A DNA stretch of 64,000 nt from the NCBI GenBank assembly GCA_036824045.1, contig DAITAZ010000004.1, positions 1 to 64,000 on the forward strand. The letters run 5' to 3'. This DNA comes from DAITAZ01 sp036824045 (GTDB taxonomy: Bacteria > Pseudomonadota > Gammaproteobacteria > Burkholderiales > Rhodocyclaceae). Under the pieces are notes generated by a model. The model saw only the letters and a list, made by a program, of their open reading frames with translations, did no database searches and had not been told where the DNA came from. A program made the position numbers and the translations under genes. Below, one piece after another: positions 7,391 to 16,153 of the stretch; the first letter of the stretch is position 1; each line of letters opens with the position of its first letter.

Positions 7391-8320
7391 TTACTCCTGG
7401 CGCAGGATGCGGATCCGGGAAACGTGCATGTAACCGGAAACGCCGGCCTGCGTCCTGACCAGCCACCAGTTGCCTTCCTGCACGTGGGTGGCGAATTCCT
7501 CGCCCGCCAGAACCCGGGCCACGGTCTGGCTGGAGGCGGATTTCTGGCGGCGCACATTGGTGTAGCCGTCCGGGTCGTCGATGACAGCGCGCAGCCCGAA
7601 CGCTGCTTTGGCCGCGGGGGCCGGGCGTTCCGGCTCGGGCGGAATCGGCGCGGCGGGCGGGGGCGCGGGGGTGGTTTCCACCGCCTGCTGCTGCGCCGCT
7701 GGGGGGATCGGGCGGGTTTCGGGCGCAGACCTTGGCGCCGGTGTCGGCGGCGACGGGGTGTCCTGGAACGCGAGGAAGGCTCCGGTGGCAATCGCCAGTC
7801 CCCCTGCCAGCACGGCGGCTGCGATCACCAAGCGGTTTGCCGGAGGCTTGGGCTGCGCGCGGGGTACGCCGGGGCCGGCCGCTGCCGGCGTCGCCGCTTG
7901 GGCAGGGCGGGTGCCTGCGCTTGTGGGGGCCCCGCGCAGGAGGGTGGCGATGTCCCGGAGCAGTTCATCCAGCCGGGGTGAGGGGTGCCCCGGTTCCCAT
8001 GCGGTGAGATCCGCGGTCTGTATTTCCCGGAATCCCCGGGGCTGTTCCACCGGGTCCACGAGCACCGGCACCAGCACGCCCCGCCGCTTGCCGTCGTCCG
8101 CCTCTTCCATCACCCAGGTCGAGGCCACGGAGTCCCGGGACCACACCACGATCACGCAGCGGGCCTGATCGAGGGCGTTGCCGATGTAACTGCGCCAGGT
8201 CTGGCCGGACGGAATGCGCCGGTCCCAGAACACGGACCAGCCCTGTTGTTCCAGGGCGGCCACGAGCGATTCCACGCGGACTTGGTCTTCGCGCGCGTAG
8301 CTGATGAAAATGTCGGCCAC
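7391..8320 (-). CDS. TIR domain-transmembrane-SH3b protein
   Basis: The 309-residue product starts with a TIR domain (about 1-130; FISYAREDQ, then SVASTWVMEEAD with Glu73 at the position of the usual NADase glutamate). A membrane helix follows at about 163-185, then a Pro-rich stretch and a C-terminal bacterial SH3 domain (about 245-309). Orientation is probably TIR in the cytoplasm and SH3b in the periplasm. Bacterial TIR domains often cleave NAD or make signalling nucleotides. The start is GTG with GGGAG eight bases upstream. No defence partner gene is adjacent, so a cell-wall sensing role is equally possible. Confidence 0.85.
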   Translation of the reverse strand: MADIFISYAREDQVRVESLVAALEQQGWSVFWDRRIPSGQTWRSYIGNALDQARCVIVVWSRDSVASTWVMEEADDGKRRGVLVPVLVDPVEQPRGFREIQTADLTAWEPGHPSPRLDELLRDIATLLRGAPTSAGTRPAQAATPAAAGPGVPRAQPKPPANRLVIAAAVLAGGLAIATGAFLAFQDTPSPPTPAPRSAPETRPIPPAAQQQAVETTPAPPPAAPIPPEPERPAPAAKAAFGLRAVIDDPDGYTNVRRQKSASSQTVARVLAGEEFATHVQEGNWWLVRTQAGVSGYMHVSRIRILRQE

Positions 8321-8510
8321 GGCAAGCTCCCTTCCCCTTCGGACAATGGCCGGGTACCGGGACCGCCGCGCTCAGCGCGCCCCATGGGACTGCGCTGCAA
8401 CGGGTCGGCCGGTTCCGGGCAGACAAATGCCCCCGGCTTGATGGAGCCACTGTACTGCCGAGCGTGGCGTTTGTCTGCAGGGGCCGGCCCCGGGGGTGGG
8501 GCGGCGCGCT

Positions 8511-9608
8511 TCAGCCCAGCGTCGGGTAATCCAGGTAGCCCTTTTCGCCACCCTGGTAGAAGGTGTCCATGTCCCAGGGGTTGAGGGGCGCTCCTTGGCG
8601 CAACCGTGCCACCAGGTCCGGGTTGGAGATGAAGTTGCGTCCGAACACCGCCGCGTCGCACAGTTTTTCCGTCAGCATGGCTTCGGCCTGAGCCGGGCTG
8701 AGTCCGCCGTTGCTGAGGATGGGGGTGCGTGCCATGGCCCGGTAATGGCGGGCCACTTCGGGCAGGGGATTGACGGCCCCCTCGAGCTGCTTGGGCATGT
8801 AGGGCTCGGTGAGGTGGAGATAGGCCAGGCCGTAGCCGTCGGCGCGGCGCACCAGGTAGTCGAACATGGGGACGGTGTCCGCCTCCACCACGAGCCCGTG
8901 CATGCGGTGCATCATGGGGTTGAGGCGAATGCCCACGCGGTCGAAGGGCAGTTCCCGCCCCACTGCGTCCAGCACTTCAAACAGGATGCGGCCCCGGTTT
9001 TCGAGGGTGCCGCCATAGGCATCGGACCGGGTATTGGCGCAGGCGGCAAAGAACTGGTGGAACAGGTAGCCGTTGGAGGAGTGGATCTCCACCCCGTCGA
9101 AGCCTGCCTCCCGGGCGTTGGCTGCGGCCTGGCGGAAGTCGCCCACAATGCCGGCGATCTCCTCGACGCTCAGGGCCCGGGGGGTCACCGTGGCCTTGGG
9201 GCCTTCGGGGGTGAACATCTTCCACTCCGGGTTGATGGCGGACGGCGCCACGGGGGGCAGACCGTCGTGGTACTCGGGCAGGGACAGCCGTCCGCAGTGC
9301 CAGAGCTGGCAGACCATGCGGCCACCGGCGGCGTGCACCGCGTCCGTCACCTGCCGCCAGCCGGCCACCTGTGCGGCGGACCAGATGCCCGGCGTGTACG
9401 GATAGCCCCGTCCCTGGGGCGAGACGATGGTGCCTTCCGAGATGATCAGGCCGGCGCTGGCCCGCTGGGCGTAGTAGCGGGCCATCATGGGGGTGGGGAC
9501 GTAGTCCGCGTTATCCACCCGGCAGCGGGTGAGCGGGCCCATCACCACGCGGTTGGCCAGGTCGAGGGCACCGAGGCGAACGGGAGCAAGCAGCGTGTCG
9601 AGGCTCAT
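8511..9608 (-). CDS. nemA: Old yellow enzyme family FMN ene-reductase
   Basis: The 365-residue TIM-barrel flavoprotein is of the NemA/xenobiotic reductase type. Family marks are the N-terminal GPLTRCR, the IHSSNGYLFHQFF segment with the His/Asn substrate pair, the phosphate-binding SNGGLSPAQA and GRNFISNPDL strands, and the end DTFYQGGEKGYLDYP. It reduces activated alkenes, N-ethylmaleimide and nitroesters with NADPH. ATG at 9608 is chosen, with AGGAT upstream; a TTG 15 bases earlier is the alternative. It stands alone, divergent from the DMT transporter. Confidence 0.9.
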   Translation of the reverse strand: MSLDTLLAPVRLGALDLANRVVMGPLTRCRVDNADYVPTPMMARYYAQRASAGLIISEGTIVSPQGRGYPYTPGIWSAAQVAGWRQVTDAVHAAGGRMVCQLWHCGRLSLPEYHDGLPPVAPSAINPEWKMFTPEGPKATVTPRALSVEEIAGIVGDFRQAAANAREAGFDGVEIHSSNGYLFHQFFAACANTRSDAYGGTLENRGRILFEVLDAVGRELPFDRVGIRLNPMMHRMHGLVVEADTVPMFDYLVRRADGYGLAYLHLTEPYMPKQLEGAVNPLPEVARHYRAMARTPILSNGGLSPAQAEAMLTEKLCDAAVFGRNFISNPDLVARLRQGAPLNPWDMDTFYQGGEKGYLDYPTLG

Positions 9609-9723
9609 GAGCGAATCCTGCAAAGGCGCAAAAGCGGCAGTTTAGCGGATCGGCTTCCGGGGTATCTCGAGATTCGGGTAGACCACAAGCGGCGCGGGCA
9701 CGGCAATCCGTTACCATCCGCCG

Positions 9724-10611
9724 ATGCAACTTTCCCCCCGTGATTTCGCCCTGCTGGTCATCCTCACCATCGTCTGGGGCATCAATTGGCCGATCATGAA
9801 AATCGGCGTCCAGAACTATCCGCCGCTCACGTTCCGCACCTTGTCCATGTACGGCGGCATCCTGGCCATCTACGCGGTGGTGCGGGCCCGGGGCTTGCCC
9901 CTGGCCGTGCCCCGGGACAAATGGCCCGAGCTGGCGCGCCTGACCCTGTTCAACATGGTGGGCTGGCATGTGTTCGCCATCCTCGGGGTCAAACTGCTGG
10001 CCTCGGGCCGGGCGGCGATTCTGGGGTACACCATGCCGGTGTTCGCCGCCGTATGGGGGGCCCTGCTCTTCCGCCAGGCCATCGGCTGGCGCGGTGTGCT
10101 GGGCCTGCTCGCGGCCTTGACCGGTTCCGGCCTGCTGCTGGGGGACGAATTGGCGCGGATGGCCGGCGCGCCCCTGGGGGCGGTGCTGATGCTGGTGGCG
10201 GCTTCGAGCTGGGCGCTGGGCACCCACTTGTTGCGGCGGACAAGCATCGTGCTGCCCACGCTGTCCATTGCCCTGTGGATGACCATCTTCACCACCATGG
10301 TGATGACCCTGGCGGCGGTGCTGTTCGAATCCGGCCAGTGGCGGGCGCCGGATGACCGGGAGTGGGGCGCCATCGTGTACAACTCGGTCATGGTGTTCGG
10401 CGTGGCCCACGTGGTGTGGTTCCACCTGGCCCGCATCCTGCCGCCCATCGCCTCCAGCCTGTCGGTGATGCTGATCCCCGTGCTTGGCGTGTTTTCCGGC
10501 GCCTGGATGCTGGGCGAGCAACTGGGCTGGCAGGACTACGCGGCCATCGTCCTCACTTCCATTTCCATCGCCAGCGTGCTTTTGCCGGCGCGAAACCCGG
10601 CCAGGGGATGA
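9724..10611 (+). CDS. EamA/DMT-family transporter
   Basis: The 295-residue protein has about ten hydrophobic helices forming two EamA repeats, starting FALLVILTIVWGINWPIMK, a typical EamA N-terminus. Such proteins usually export small metabolites or amino acids; the substrate cannot be told. Its stop overlaps the start of the flavodoxin-like gene (ATGA), so the two are cotranscribed. Confidence 0.88.
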   Translation: MQLSPRDFALLVILTIVWGINWPIMKIGVQNYPPLTFRTLSMYGGILAIYAVVRARGLPLAVPRDKWPELARLTLFNMVGWHVFAILGVKLLASGRAAILGYTMPVFAAVWGALLFRQAIGWRGVLGLLAALTGSGLLLGDELARMAGAPLGAVLMLVAASSWALGTHLLRRTSIVLPTLSIALWMTIFTTMVMTLAAVLFESGQWRAPDDREWGAIVYNSVMVFGVAHVVWFHLARILPPIASSLSVMLIPVLGVFSGAWMLGEQLGWQDYAAIVLTSISIASVLLPARNPARG

Positions 10612-11099
10612 AGACTTTGCTCATCGTCTGGCACAGCCGCACTGGCGGTGCCCGGCAGATGGCCGAGGCGGCTTCGGCCGGCGCGGCGGCGGAAACCGGC
10701 GTGACCGTGCGCCTGGTGCCGGCCGAAGCCGCCGGGCCGGAAGACCTGTTGACGGCGGATGGATACCTGTTTGCCGCGCCGGAAAACCTGGCCAGCCTCT
10801 CCGGCCTGATGAAGGAGTTTTTCGACCGCTGTTACTACCCGGCGCTGGAGCGGCTCAATGGCCGGCCCTACGCCGCGCTGATCTGCGCCGGCAGCGACGG
10901 GGAGGGCGCCGCGCGGCAAATGGCCCGGATTGCCACCGGCTGGCGGCTGCGGGCCGTGTGCGAGCCGCTGATCGTGCGCACCGGTGCCCAGACGCCGGAG
11001 GAGATCCTGGCCCCCAAGACCCTCGCCGTGGCCGACCGGGCCCGCTGCGCCGAGCTGGGGGCGGCCCTGGCGGCGGGGTTGGCCTTGGGCGTGTTCTGA
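10608..11099 (+). CDS. Flavodoxin-fold protein (NAD(P)H-FMN reductase type)
   Basis: The 163-residue protein has the flavodoxin phosphate-binding loop near the N-terminus (LLIVWHSRTGGARQMAEA) and the flavin-contact segments FAAPENLASLSGLMKEFFDRC and LICAGSDGEG. Such proteins carry FMN and act in electron transfer or quinone and azo reduction. The ATG overlaps the transporter stop, so translation is likely coupled. The true partner is unknown. Confidence 0.82.
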   Translation: MKTLLIVWHSRTGGARQMAEAASAGAAAETGVTVRLVPAEAAGPEDLLTADGYLFAAPENLASLSGLMKEFFDRCYYPALERLNGRPYAALICAGSDGEGAARQMARIATGWRLRAVCEPLIVRTGAQTPEEILAPKTLAVADRARCAELGAALAAGLALGVF

Positions 11100-11165
11100 G
11101 CCTCGGCCGCGGGGCTGGGTTCCCGGTATTCGGCTCCGGCCGGGGGGCGAAGTATCATCCGGGCC

Positions 11166-11927
11166 ATGAAACCGTTTTCCCTCGCCGTTGTGGTTGGCGC
11201 CATTGCCCTGCTGGCTGGCTGTGCCGGCCCCGCCCCGATCCGCACCAGCCTGCCCGCCCAGTGGTTGCCGTCGGTCAATGCGGACCAGCGCCGGCCCAAT
11301 TTCGTGATCATCCACCACACCACCAACGACCGGGCGGAAGACGCCCTGCGCACCCTGCGCGACCCCCTGCGTCAGGTGAGCGCCCATTATCTGGTGGGGC
11401 GGGACGGCAGCCTCTACCAACTGGTGGATGAGCGGCTGCGGGCGTGGCACGCGGGGGATTCCTGGTGGGGCGGGCAAACGGACATCAACTCCGCTTCCAT
11501 CGGCATTGAGCTGGACAACAACGGGCGCGAGCCCTTCGCCGAGCCGCTGGTCAACACCTTGCTGGCCCTGCTGGCGGATATCAAGCAGCGCCATCGCATC
11601 CCCGTCGCCAATTTTCTCGGTCACGCCGACGTGGCGCCCCGGCGCAAGGTGGACCCGAGCCGTCTGTTCCCGTGGCGGACGCTGGCGGCCAGGGGATTCG
11701 GCCTGTGGTGCGAGCCGCCGTATCCACCGGCGCCGGCCGGCTTCGACCCGGTTGCCGGGCTGCAGGCCTTCGGGTACCACGTGGGGGATCCGGCTGCGGC
11801 CGTGGCCGCCTTCCGCCGCCACTTCGTGCCGGAGGAAAACGGCAACGGCAATGGCGGAGGGCTCAACGCCGCGGAACAGGCGCGGCTCTACTGTCTGGTG
11901 CAGCGGCGGCGCGGCGAGGCGCCGTAA
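11166..11927 (+). CDS. amiD: Lipoprotein N-acetylmuramoyl-L-alanine amidase (AmiD-like)
   Basis: The 253-residue protein has a lipobox (LLAGC, Cys19) and an Amidase_2 (AmpD-like) zinc domain at about 40-165. Candidate metal ligands are the His pair in VIIHHTTND (about 50-51) and the His in FLGHADVAPRRKVDP (about 155). A C-terminal helical domain (about 190-253) resembles a peptidoglycan-binding region. It should cleave the MurNAc-L-Ala bond from the periplasmic face of the outer membrane, helping recycling and remodelling. Confidence 0.88.
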   Translation: MKPFSLAVVVGAIALLAGCAGPAPIRTSLPAQWLPSVNADQRRPNFVIIHHTTNDRAEDALRTLRDPLRQVSAHYLVGRDGSLYQLVDERLRAWHAGDSWWGGQTDINSASIGIELDNNGREPFAEPLVNTLLALLADIKQRHRIPVANFLGHADVAPRRKVDPSRLFPWRTLAARGFGLWCEPPYPPAPAGFDPVAGLQAFGYHVGDPAAAVAAFRRHFVPEENGNGNGGGLNAAEQARLYCLVQRRRGEAP

Positions 11928-12129
11928 ACGGCTGAGGCCGGGCGCCCGGCCCGGCCTCTGTTGCCCTCGGGGGTATTCCTTGCTTCTGCCCGCCGCCCAC
12001 CCGCCTGGTCAGCGGTGGATGGTGGTGTCCTCAGCAGCTTGGAACCGAAGGTCACGCTTCAAGATTAGTCCCTGGGTTGGGACTTGCAAGATGCCATTCG
12101 GGAAAACCGCTTCCGGGTATACCCGTGTG

Positions 12130-12909
12130 TCAGGTGCTCACTTCCACAAAGGCGCCCACTGCCTCGCAAAAGGCGTCCGGTTGCTCGAAATGCATGAGAT
12201 GCCCCGTGGCCGGCAGCTCCGTGTAGCGGGCGTGAGGAATGTGCGCCGCCATCCGGCGCATCAGTGCGGGGGGTGCGGTCTGATCGTGCTCGCCAGCCAG
12301 GCAGAGGGTGGGCATGGGAAGACGGGGCAGGGCCGGCCGCCGGTCGAAATGGGTGAGGCAGCGCATGGCGGCACGGTAGGCCGGAACGGGGATGGCGGCC
12401 ATGATGTCCGCCGCCAGGGCCATGCCCGCCGGGTCCGCAACGGGGCCGGCGCTGGCGGGGAGCACCCGGGCGGCCAGTTGCGCCATGGTCAGGCCCTGAT
12501 CCAGAGGCCCCAGCCGCTGGGCGAGAAAGCGCTGGCGGAAAGCCTCGTCGTTGCCGGCGAAGGCGGGGCTGGTGGCGGCCAGCACCAGGGCGCGGACCCG
12601 TTCGGGCCATTGCACGCTTGCTTCCAGGGCCACCATGCCGCCCATGCTGTGCCCCACCAGGGTCACCTCGCCGATGCCGGCCCGATCCAGCATATGCCCC
12701 AGCAGCCGGGCCAGATCGGGAAAGCGGAATTCCGTCACTGCCGGGCTGGCGCCGTAGCCCGGCATGTCCCAGGCCAGGCAGCGCCAGCCGTGGGCGGCAA
12801 AGCGGGTCATGGGCTCCCGCCAGCCGGCGGCTGCGCCGCTGATGCCGTGGAGGAAGACCAGGGTGCGTGGTCCGCTGCCCTGCTCGAGAAACCGCGGAGT
12901 GTCGTCCAC
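12130..12909 (-). CDS. Alpha/beta hydrolase of the flavin-monooxygenase operon
   Basis: The 259-residue hydrolase has the oxyanion motif LVFLHGISG, the nucleophile elbow VGHSMGGM (Ser), an acid in LAGEHDQ and the late His in ATGHLMHFE. The start is probably GTG at 12909, four bases after the stop of the flavin reductase, so translation is likely coupled. Its place behind a two-component monooxygenase resembles HsaABD-type degradation modules, where the hydrolase opens a product formed after ring oxidation. The 200 bases downstream hold no gene I can see. Confidence 0.82.
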   Translation of the reverse strand: MDDTPRFLEQGSGPRTLVFLHGISGAAAGWREPMTRFAAHGWRCLAWDMPGYGASPAVTEFRFPDLARLLGHMLDRAGIGEVTLVGHSMGGMVALEASVQWPERVRALVLAATSPAFAGNDEAFRQRFLAQRLGPLDQGLTMAQLAARVLPASAGPVADPAGMALAADIMAAIPVPAYRAAMRCLTHFDRRPALPRLPMPTLCLAGEHDQTAPPALMRRMAAHIPHARYTELPATGHLMHFEQPDAFCEAVGAFVEVST

Positions 12910-12913
12910 CGGG

Positions 12914-13414
12914 TCAGTCCAGGGGGGCGATGCCCCGGTAGCCACCGCCCTGATACACCAGCGGGGCGCGGCCTTCAAAACGGGCAAAGCGTTCCACCAG
13001 GCCGATGAAAATGATGTGGTCGCCGCCCGCGTGGCGGGTCTCGTTGCGGCATTCAAACTGGGCGCAGCAGCCGGGAAGCAGCAGGCTGCCGCCGAGGCCG
13101 GGGACGAACTCGACGCCGTCGAACTTGTCTTCCCGGCTGCTCGCAAACTGGTTGGACAGTGCCACCTGGTCCGCGGCCAGAATGTTGACCGCGTAGTGCG
13201 TGGCCTGCTGGAAAGCGGGCAGGTTGGCGGAATAGAGCGACAGGCTCCACAGGATCAGCGGCGGGTCGAGGGAGACGGAGTTGAACGAGTTGGCGGTGAG
13301 GCCCACGGGTTGGCCGTCGGGGCCGCGGGCGGTGATGATGCACACGCCGGTGGCGAACTGGCCGAGGGCGGCGCGGAAGGCCTTGGGGTCGGTGGGCGAT
13401 GCGGCTTGGGTCAT
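12914..13414 (-). CDS. Flavin reductase component of a two-component monooxygenase
   Basis: The 166-residue protein is a flavin reductase-like (HpaC/HsaB) domain, marked by FRAALGQFATGVCIITA near the N-terminus, GLTANSFNSVSLDPPL in the centre and an ending GGGYRGI. It supplies reduced FMN or FAD to the oxygenase encoded just upstream. It lies 52 bases after the oxygenase gene and four bases before the hydrolase start. Cys residues in PGCCAQFEC are unusual but not diagnostic. Confidence 0.88.
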   Translation of the reverse strand: MTQAASPTDPKAFRAALGQFATGVCIITARGPDGQPVGLTANSFNSVSLDPPLILWSLSLYSANLPAFQQATHYAVNILAADQVALSNQFASSREDKFDGVEFVPGLGGSLLLPGCCAQFECRNETRHAGGDHIIFIGLVERFARFEGRAPLVYQGGGYRGIAPLD

Positions 13415-13466
13415 TGCGGGACTCGGGGAATGCGGGGGCGGGCGGGATGGCGCCGCAGCCCGGGGA

Positions 13467-14660
13467 TTAACGCTCGAAGGGCAGCAGGTCGCTGCTGTGG
13501 CCCAGCGCCACCTTGCCGTAGAGGGTGGCGGCAGCGTCCCAGTTGAGCGCGATATGGGAGGCCGCCGCATGCACGTCACGGAAGGCACGCTGGATGGGGT
13601 GATCGAGGAAGAGTCCGCCTCCGCCACTGGCTTCGAATAGCAGATCCACCGCGCGCACGGCCAGACGGACGGCAAAGGCGGCGTCACGCCGCCAGCGGGC
13701 GCGGGTTTCCTCGTCCGCGGTTCCGCCCGCGGCGGTGGCCATGATCTGGGCGCAGTTGGTGACCAGCAGGGCGTGGGCAGCGTCCACGCTGGCCGCGGCT
13801 TCGGCCACCTTCAACTGAACCGGCTCGAAATCCAGCAAGGGACGGCCGGAATGGGTGGCCAGCCGATCACCGCCGCGGAGGGTGAATAGATCGAGCGCTC
13901 CCCGGGCGATCCCCAGGGGCACGCCCGCTACCACGTAGCCGAAGGCGGTGAGCAGGGGGATGCGATAGAGCGGACCGGGATTGACTGCGGAGCCCGGCGT
14001 GGCCCCCCCGTGCACCTGGTGCAGGGCGAGGCTGCGGTGGGCTGGCACGAAGCGCGCATCCACCCGGATTTCCTTGCTTGCCGTGCCTGCCAGGCCGGCT
14101 ACGAACCAGGTGTCCGCCACCGCGTAGTCGGCGCGTGGCAGCAGGAACAGGCGGTACTCGCCGGACTGCGCGCTCAGCGAATCTTCCTCTTGAACAATGG
14201 CGCCGAGCAGGGTCCAGTTGCACAGATCGATGCCACTGGCAAAGCTCCAGCAGCCGCTCAGGCGGTAGCCGCCGGCCACGGCCAGCGCACGTCCGCAGGG
14301 AAAACTGAGGGCTCCGCCGATCAGCGTGTCGGCGCCCCCTGGCGCACCCCACACCTCGTCCTGGGCTGCCGGGGGCCACATGCCCAGCATCCAGTGGTGG
14401 CTGGCGAGGTTCGCCTGGACCCAGGCGGTGGCGGCGCAGCCCCGGGCCAGGGCGCTGGCTACTTCCACCAGGCCGCCGAAATCCTGTTCCAGCCCGCCCA
14501 CCCGAGTCGGCTGCAGGAGCCGGAACAGCCCCCGATCATGCAGGGCCTGAACCGTTTCAGGGGGCAATGCGCGGCTGGCTTCCGTCTCCCGGGCGCGGGC
14601 GGCCAGGGTCGGGGCAAGGCTGCGGGCGGCAGTTGCCGCTCCGGTGGGTAGGGTGGGCAT
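13467..14660 (-). CDS. Acyl-CoA dehydrogenase-fold flavin monooxygenase (HsaA/HpaB-like oxygenase)
   Basis: The 397-residue protein has the acyl-CoA dehydrogenase fold used by group D flavin monooxygenases. Features are an N-terminal helical domain (ALHDRGLFRLLQPTRVGG), a flavin-contact strand (GYRLSGCWSFASGIDLCNW) and a C-terminal four-helix domain with HPIQRAFRDVHAAASHIALNW. This family hydroxylates phenols, sulfur heterocycles or steroid rings using reduced flavin. The adjacent flavin reductase confirms the two-component design. ATG 14660 gives the family length; the ribosome site is weak. The substrate is not determinable. It is divergent from mutY with 104 bases between. Confidence 0.85.
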   Translation of the reverse strand: MPTLPTGAATAARSLAPTLAARARETEASRALPPETVQALHDRGLFRLLQPTRVGGLEQDFGGLVEVASALARGCAATAWVQANLASHHWMLGMWPPAAQDEVWGAPGGADTLIGGALSFPCGRALAVAGGYRLSGCWSFASGIDLCNWTLLGAIVQEEDSLSAQSGEYRLFLLPRADYAVADTWFVAGLAGTASKEIRVDARFVPAHRSLALHQVHGGATPGSAVNPGPLYRIPLLTAFGYVVAGVPLGIARGALDLFTLRGGDRLATHSGRPLLDFEPVQLKVAEAAASVDAAHALLVTNCAQIMATAAGGTADEETRARWRRDAAFAVRLAVRAVDLLFEASGGGGLFLDHPIQRAFRDVHAAASHIALNWDAAATLYGKVALGHSSDLLPFER

Positions 14661-14764
14661 GGAGCGCGGGCGGTGGGAGCGCGGTTGGTAGAATGCCGCG
14701 ATTATGGCGAGGCCCGGCGATCCCGTCGACCATGCCGCCGCCGTGGTTGATCCATCCCTCCGCC

Positions 14765-15823
14765 ATGCCCGAGCCCACCGCAACGCCTGATTTCGCCCTC
14801 CGTCTCATCGATTGGCAGCGCGCCCATGGCCGCCACGACCTGCCCTGGCAGCAAAGCCGGGACCCCTACCGGGTGTGGTTGTCGGAGATCATGCTGCAGC
14901 AGACTCAGGTGAGCGCGGTTATTCCCTATTACCAGCGCTTCCTCGCGCGCTTTCCCGACGTGCTGGCCCTGGCGGCGGCGGCACCGGACGAGGTGCTGGC
15001 CTTGTGGAGCGGCTTGGGCTACTACGCCCGGGCGCGCAATCTGCACCAGGCCGCGAGGGTCGTGGTGGAGCACCATGGCGGGGTGTTTCCGGCGTCGTCG
15101 GAGGGCCTGGCTGCGTTGCCGGGCATCGGCCGTTCCACCGCCGCGGCCATCGCCGCCTTCTGTTTTGGCGAGCGGGCGCCGATTCTGGATGGCAACGTCA
15201 AGCGGGTCTTGTGTCGCCACTTCGGGGTGGAGGGGTTCCCGGGTGAGCGTGCCGTCGAAAGCAGGCTGTGGGCCCTGGCCGAAGCCTTGCTTCCGGTGGA
15301 CGCAGTGGATGTCTACATCCAGGCCCTGATGGATCTGGGGGCCACCCTGTGCACCAGAGGGCGGCCGGGCTGTCAGGCGTGCCCTCTGGGCAGCACCTGC
15401 GTGGCCAGGCGCGAGGGGCGCGTGGCGGATCTGCCCGCGCCACGCCCACGTCGGGTTGTGCCCCTGCGCCGCCTTCGGGTGTTGGTGCTGCAGGCGGGGG
15501 CGCGGGTGTTGCTGGAGGAGCGGCCGCCCGCCGGCATCTGGGGGGGGTTGTGGAGCCTGCCGGAATTGCCCGGGGAGCCCGAGCCTCTGGCCACTGCCAT
15601 TGCCGCCCGCCTGGGGCAACTGCCCGGGGAGCCTCGTCCGCTACCGGTGATATTGCACACGTTCACGCATTTTCGGCTGGAGTTGCAGCCCTGGTGGGTC
15701 AACTCGGGGCCGCGAACGAGCGTTCAAGGAACATGCTGGCGCTGGGTGGATCTGGCAGCGCTCGACGCGGTGCCCCTGCCCGCGCCCATCCGGCGCATTC
15801 TGGCGAGCCTGGCGGGGTGCTGA
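14765..15823 (+). CDS. mutY: A/G-specific adenine DNA glycosylase MutY
   Basis: The 352-residue enzyme removes adenine opposite 8-oxoguanine. Visible parts are the helix-hairpin-helix and catalytic region (LPGIGRSTAAAIAAF, then ILDGNVKRVL) and the [4Fe-4S] motif C-x6-C-x2-C-x5-C (CTRGRPGCQACPLGSTC). A C-terminal NUDIX-like domain with EERPPAGIWGGLWSLPEL recognises 8-oxoG. ATG 14765 gives the normal N-terminus; an upstream in-frame extension is not conserved in type. Confidence 0.95.
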   Translation: MPEPTATPDFALRLIDWQRAHGRHDLPWQQSRDPYRVWLSEIMLQQTQVSAVIPYYQRFLARFPDVLALAAAAPDEVLALWSGLGYYARARNLHQAARVVVEHHGGVFPASSEGLAALPGIGRSTAAAIAAFCFGERAPILDGNVKRVLCRHFGVEGFPGERAVESRLWALAEALLPVDAVDVYIQALMDLGATLCTRGRPGCQACPLGSTCVARREGRVADLPAPRPRRVVPLRRLRVLVLQAGARVLLEERPPAGIWGGLWSLPELPGEPEPLATAIAARLGQLPGEPRPLPVILHTFTHFRLELQPWWVNSGPRTSVQGTCWRWVDLAALDAVPLPAPIRRILASLAGC

Positions 15824-15973
15824 GGCGGGCAAACTCCCTTCGCGGCAGATGGCGATGTATCTGTTGCGAGTTTCCGACACTTTCTTGAGTGAGCGAATGC
15901 TCTCTCTGGAGCGATTGAAAAGCGGTCTTTTTGCTGTCTTGTACTGTCCGCGCAAGCGGTTGCCGGGCGGTTA

Positions 15974-15991
15974 TTGTGCAGTGCAACACAA
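15974..15991. promoter_or_regulatory. TGC-rich imperfect palindrome, possible operator
   Basis: The 330-base gap 15824-16153 is relatively AT-rich and holds no gene I can support. It contains TTGTGCAGTGCAACACAA, with TTGTG and CACAA arms around a TGCA-rich core, and a related GTGCGCTGCACAAATTG further on (from about 16052). Such TGC repeats resemble sites reported for PhaR-like PHB regulators, but the match is by eye only. Confidence 0.3.
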
Positions 15992-16153
15992 ATTTTCGTT
16001 ATTGGCTCTGGCGCTTTCCGTTGATTTCCTTAGAATGAGCGCCATATTCATGGTGCGCTGCACAAATTGTCTGGCTGTGCTGGCTCACGAGGCGGGTACC
16101 GTGCTGGACACCCTTGGCTATACACATTGATGGCCTGATTGGAGATTACTGAA

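Noticed and set aside
8419..8478. Inverted arms GCAGACAAA and TTTGTCTGC between the TIR and old yellow enzyme genes
   Set aside because: Nine-base arms with a 42-base spacer and no direct repeats or mobile gene are too weak to call an attachment site or insertion remnant.
11933..11958. Hairpin after the amidase as a terminator
   Set aside because: GAGGCCGGGC/GCCCGGCCTC-type pairing is present, but there is no clear T run; GC-rich hairpins of this kind occur by chance here.
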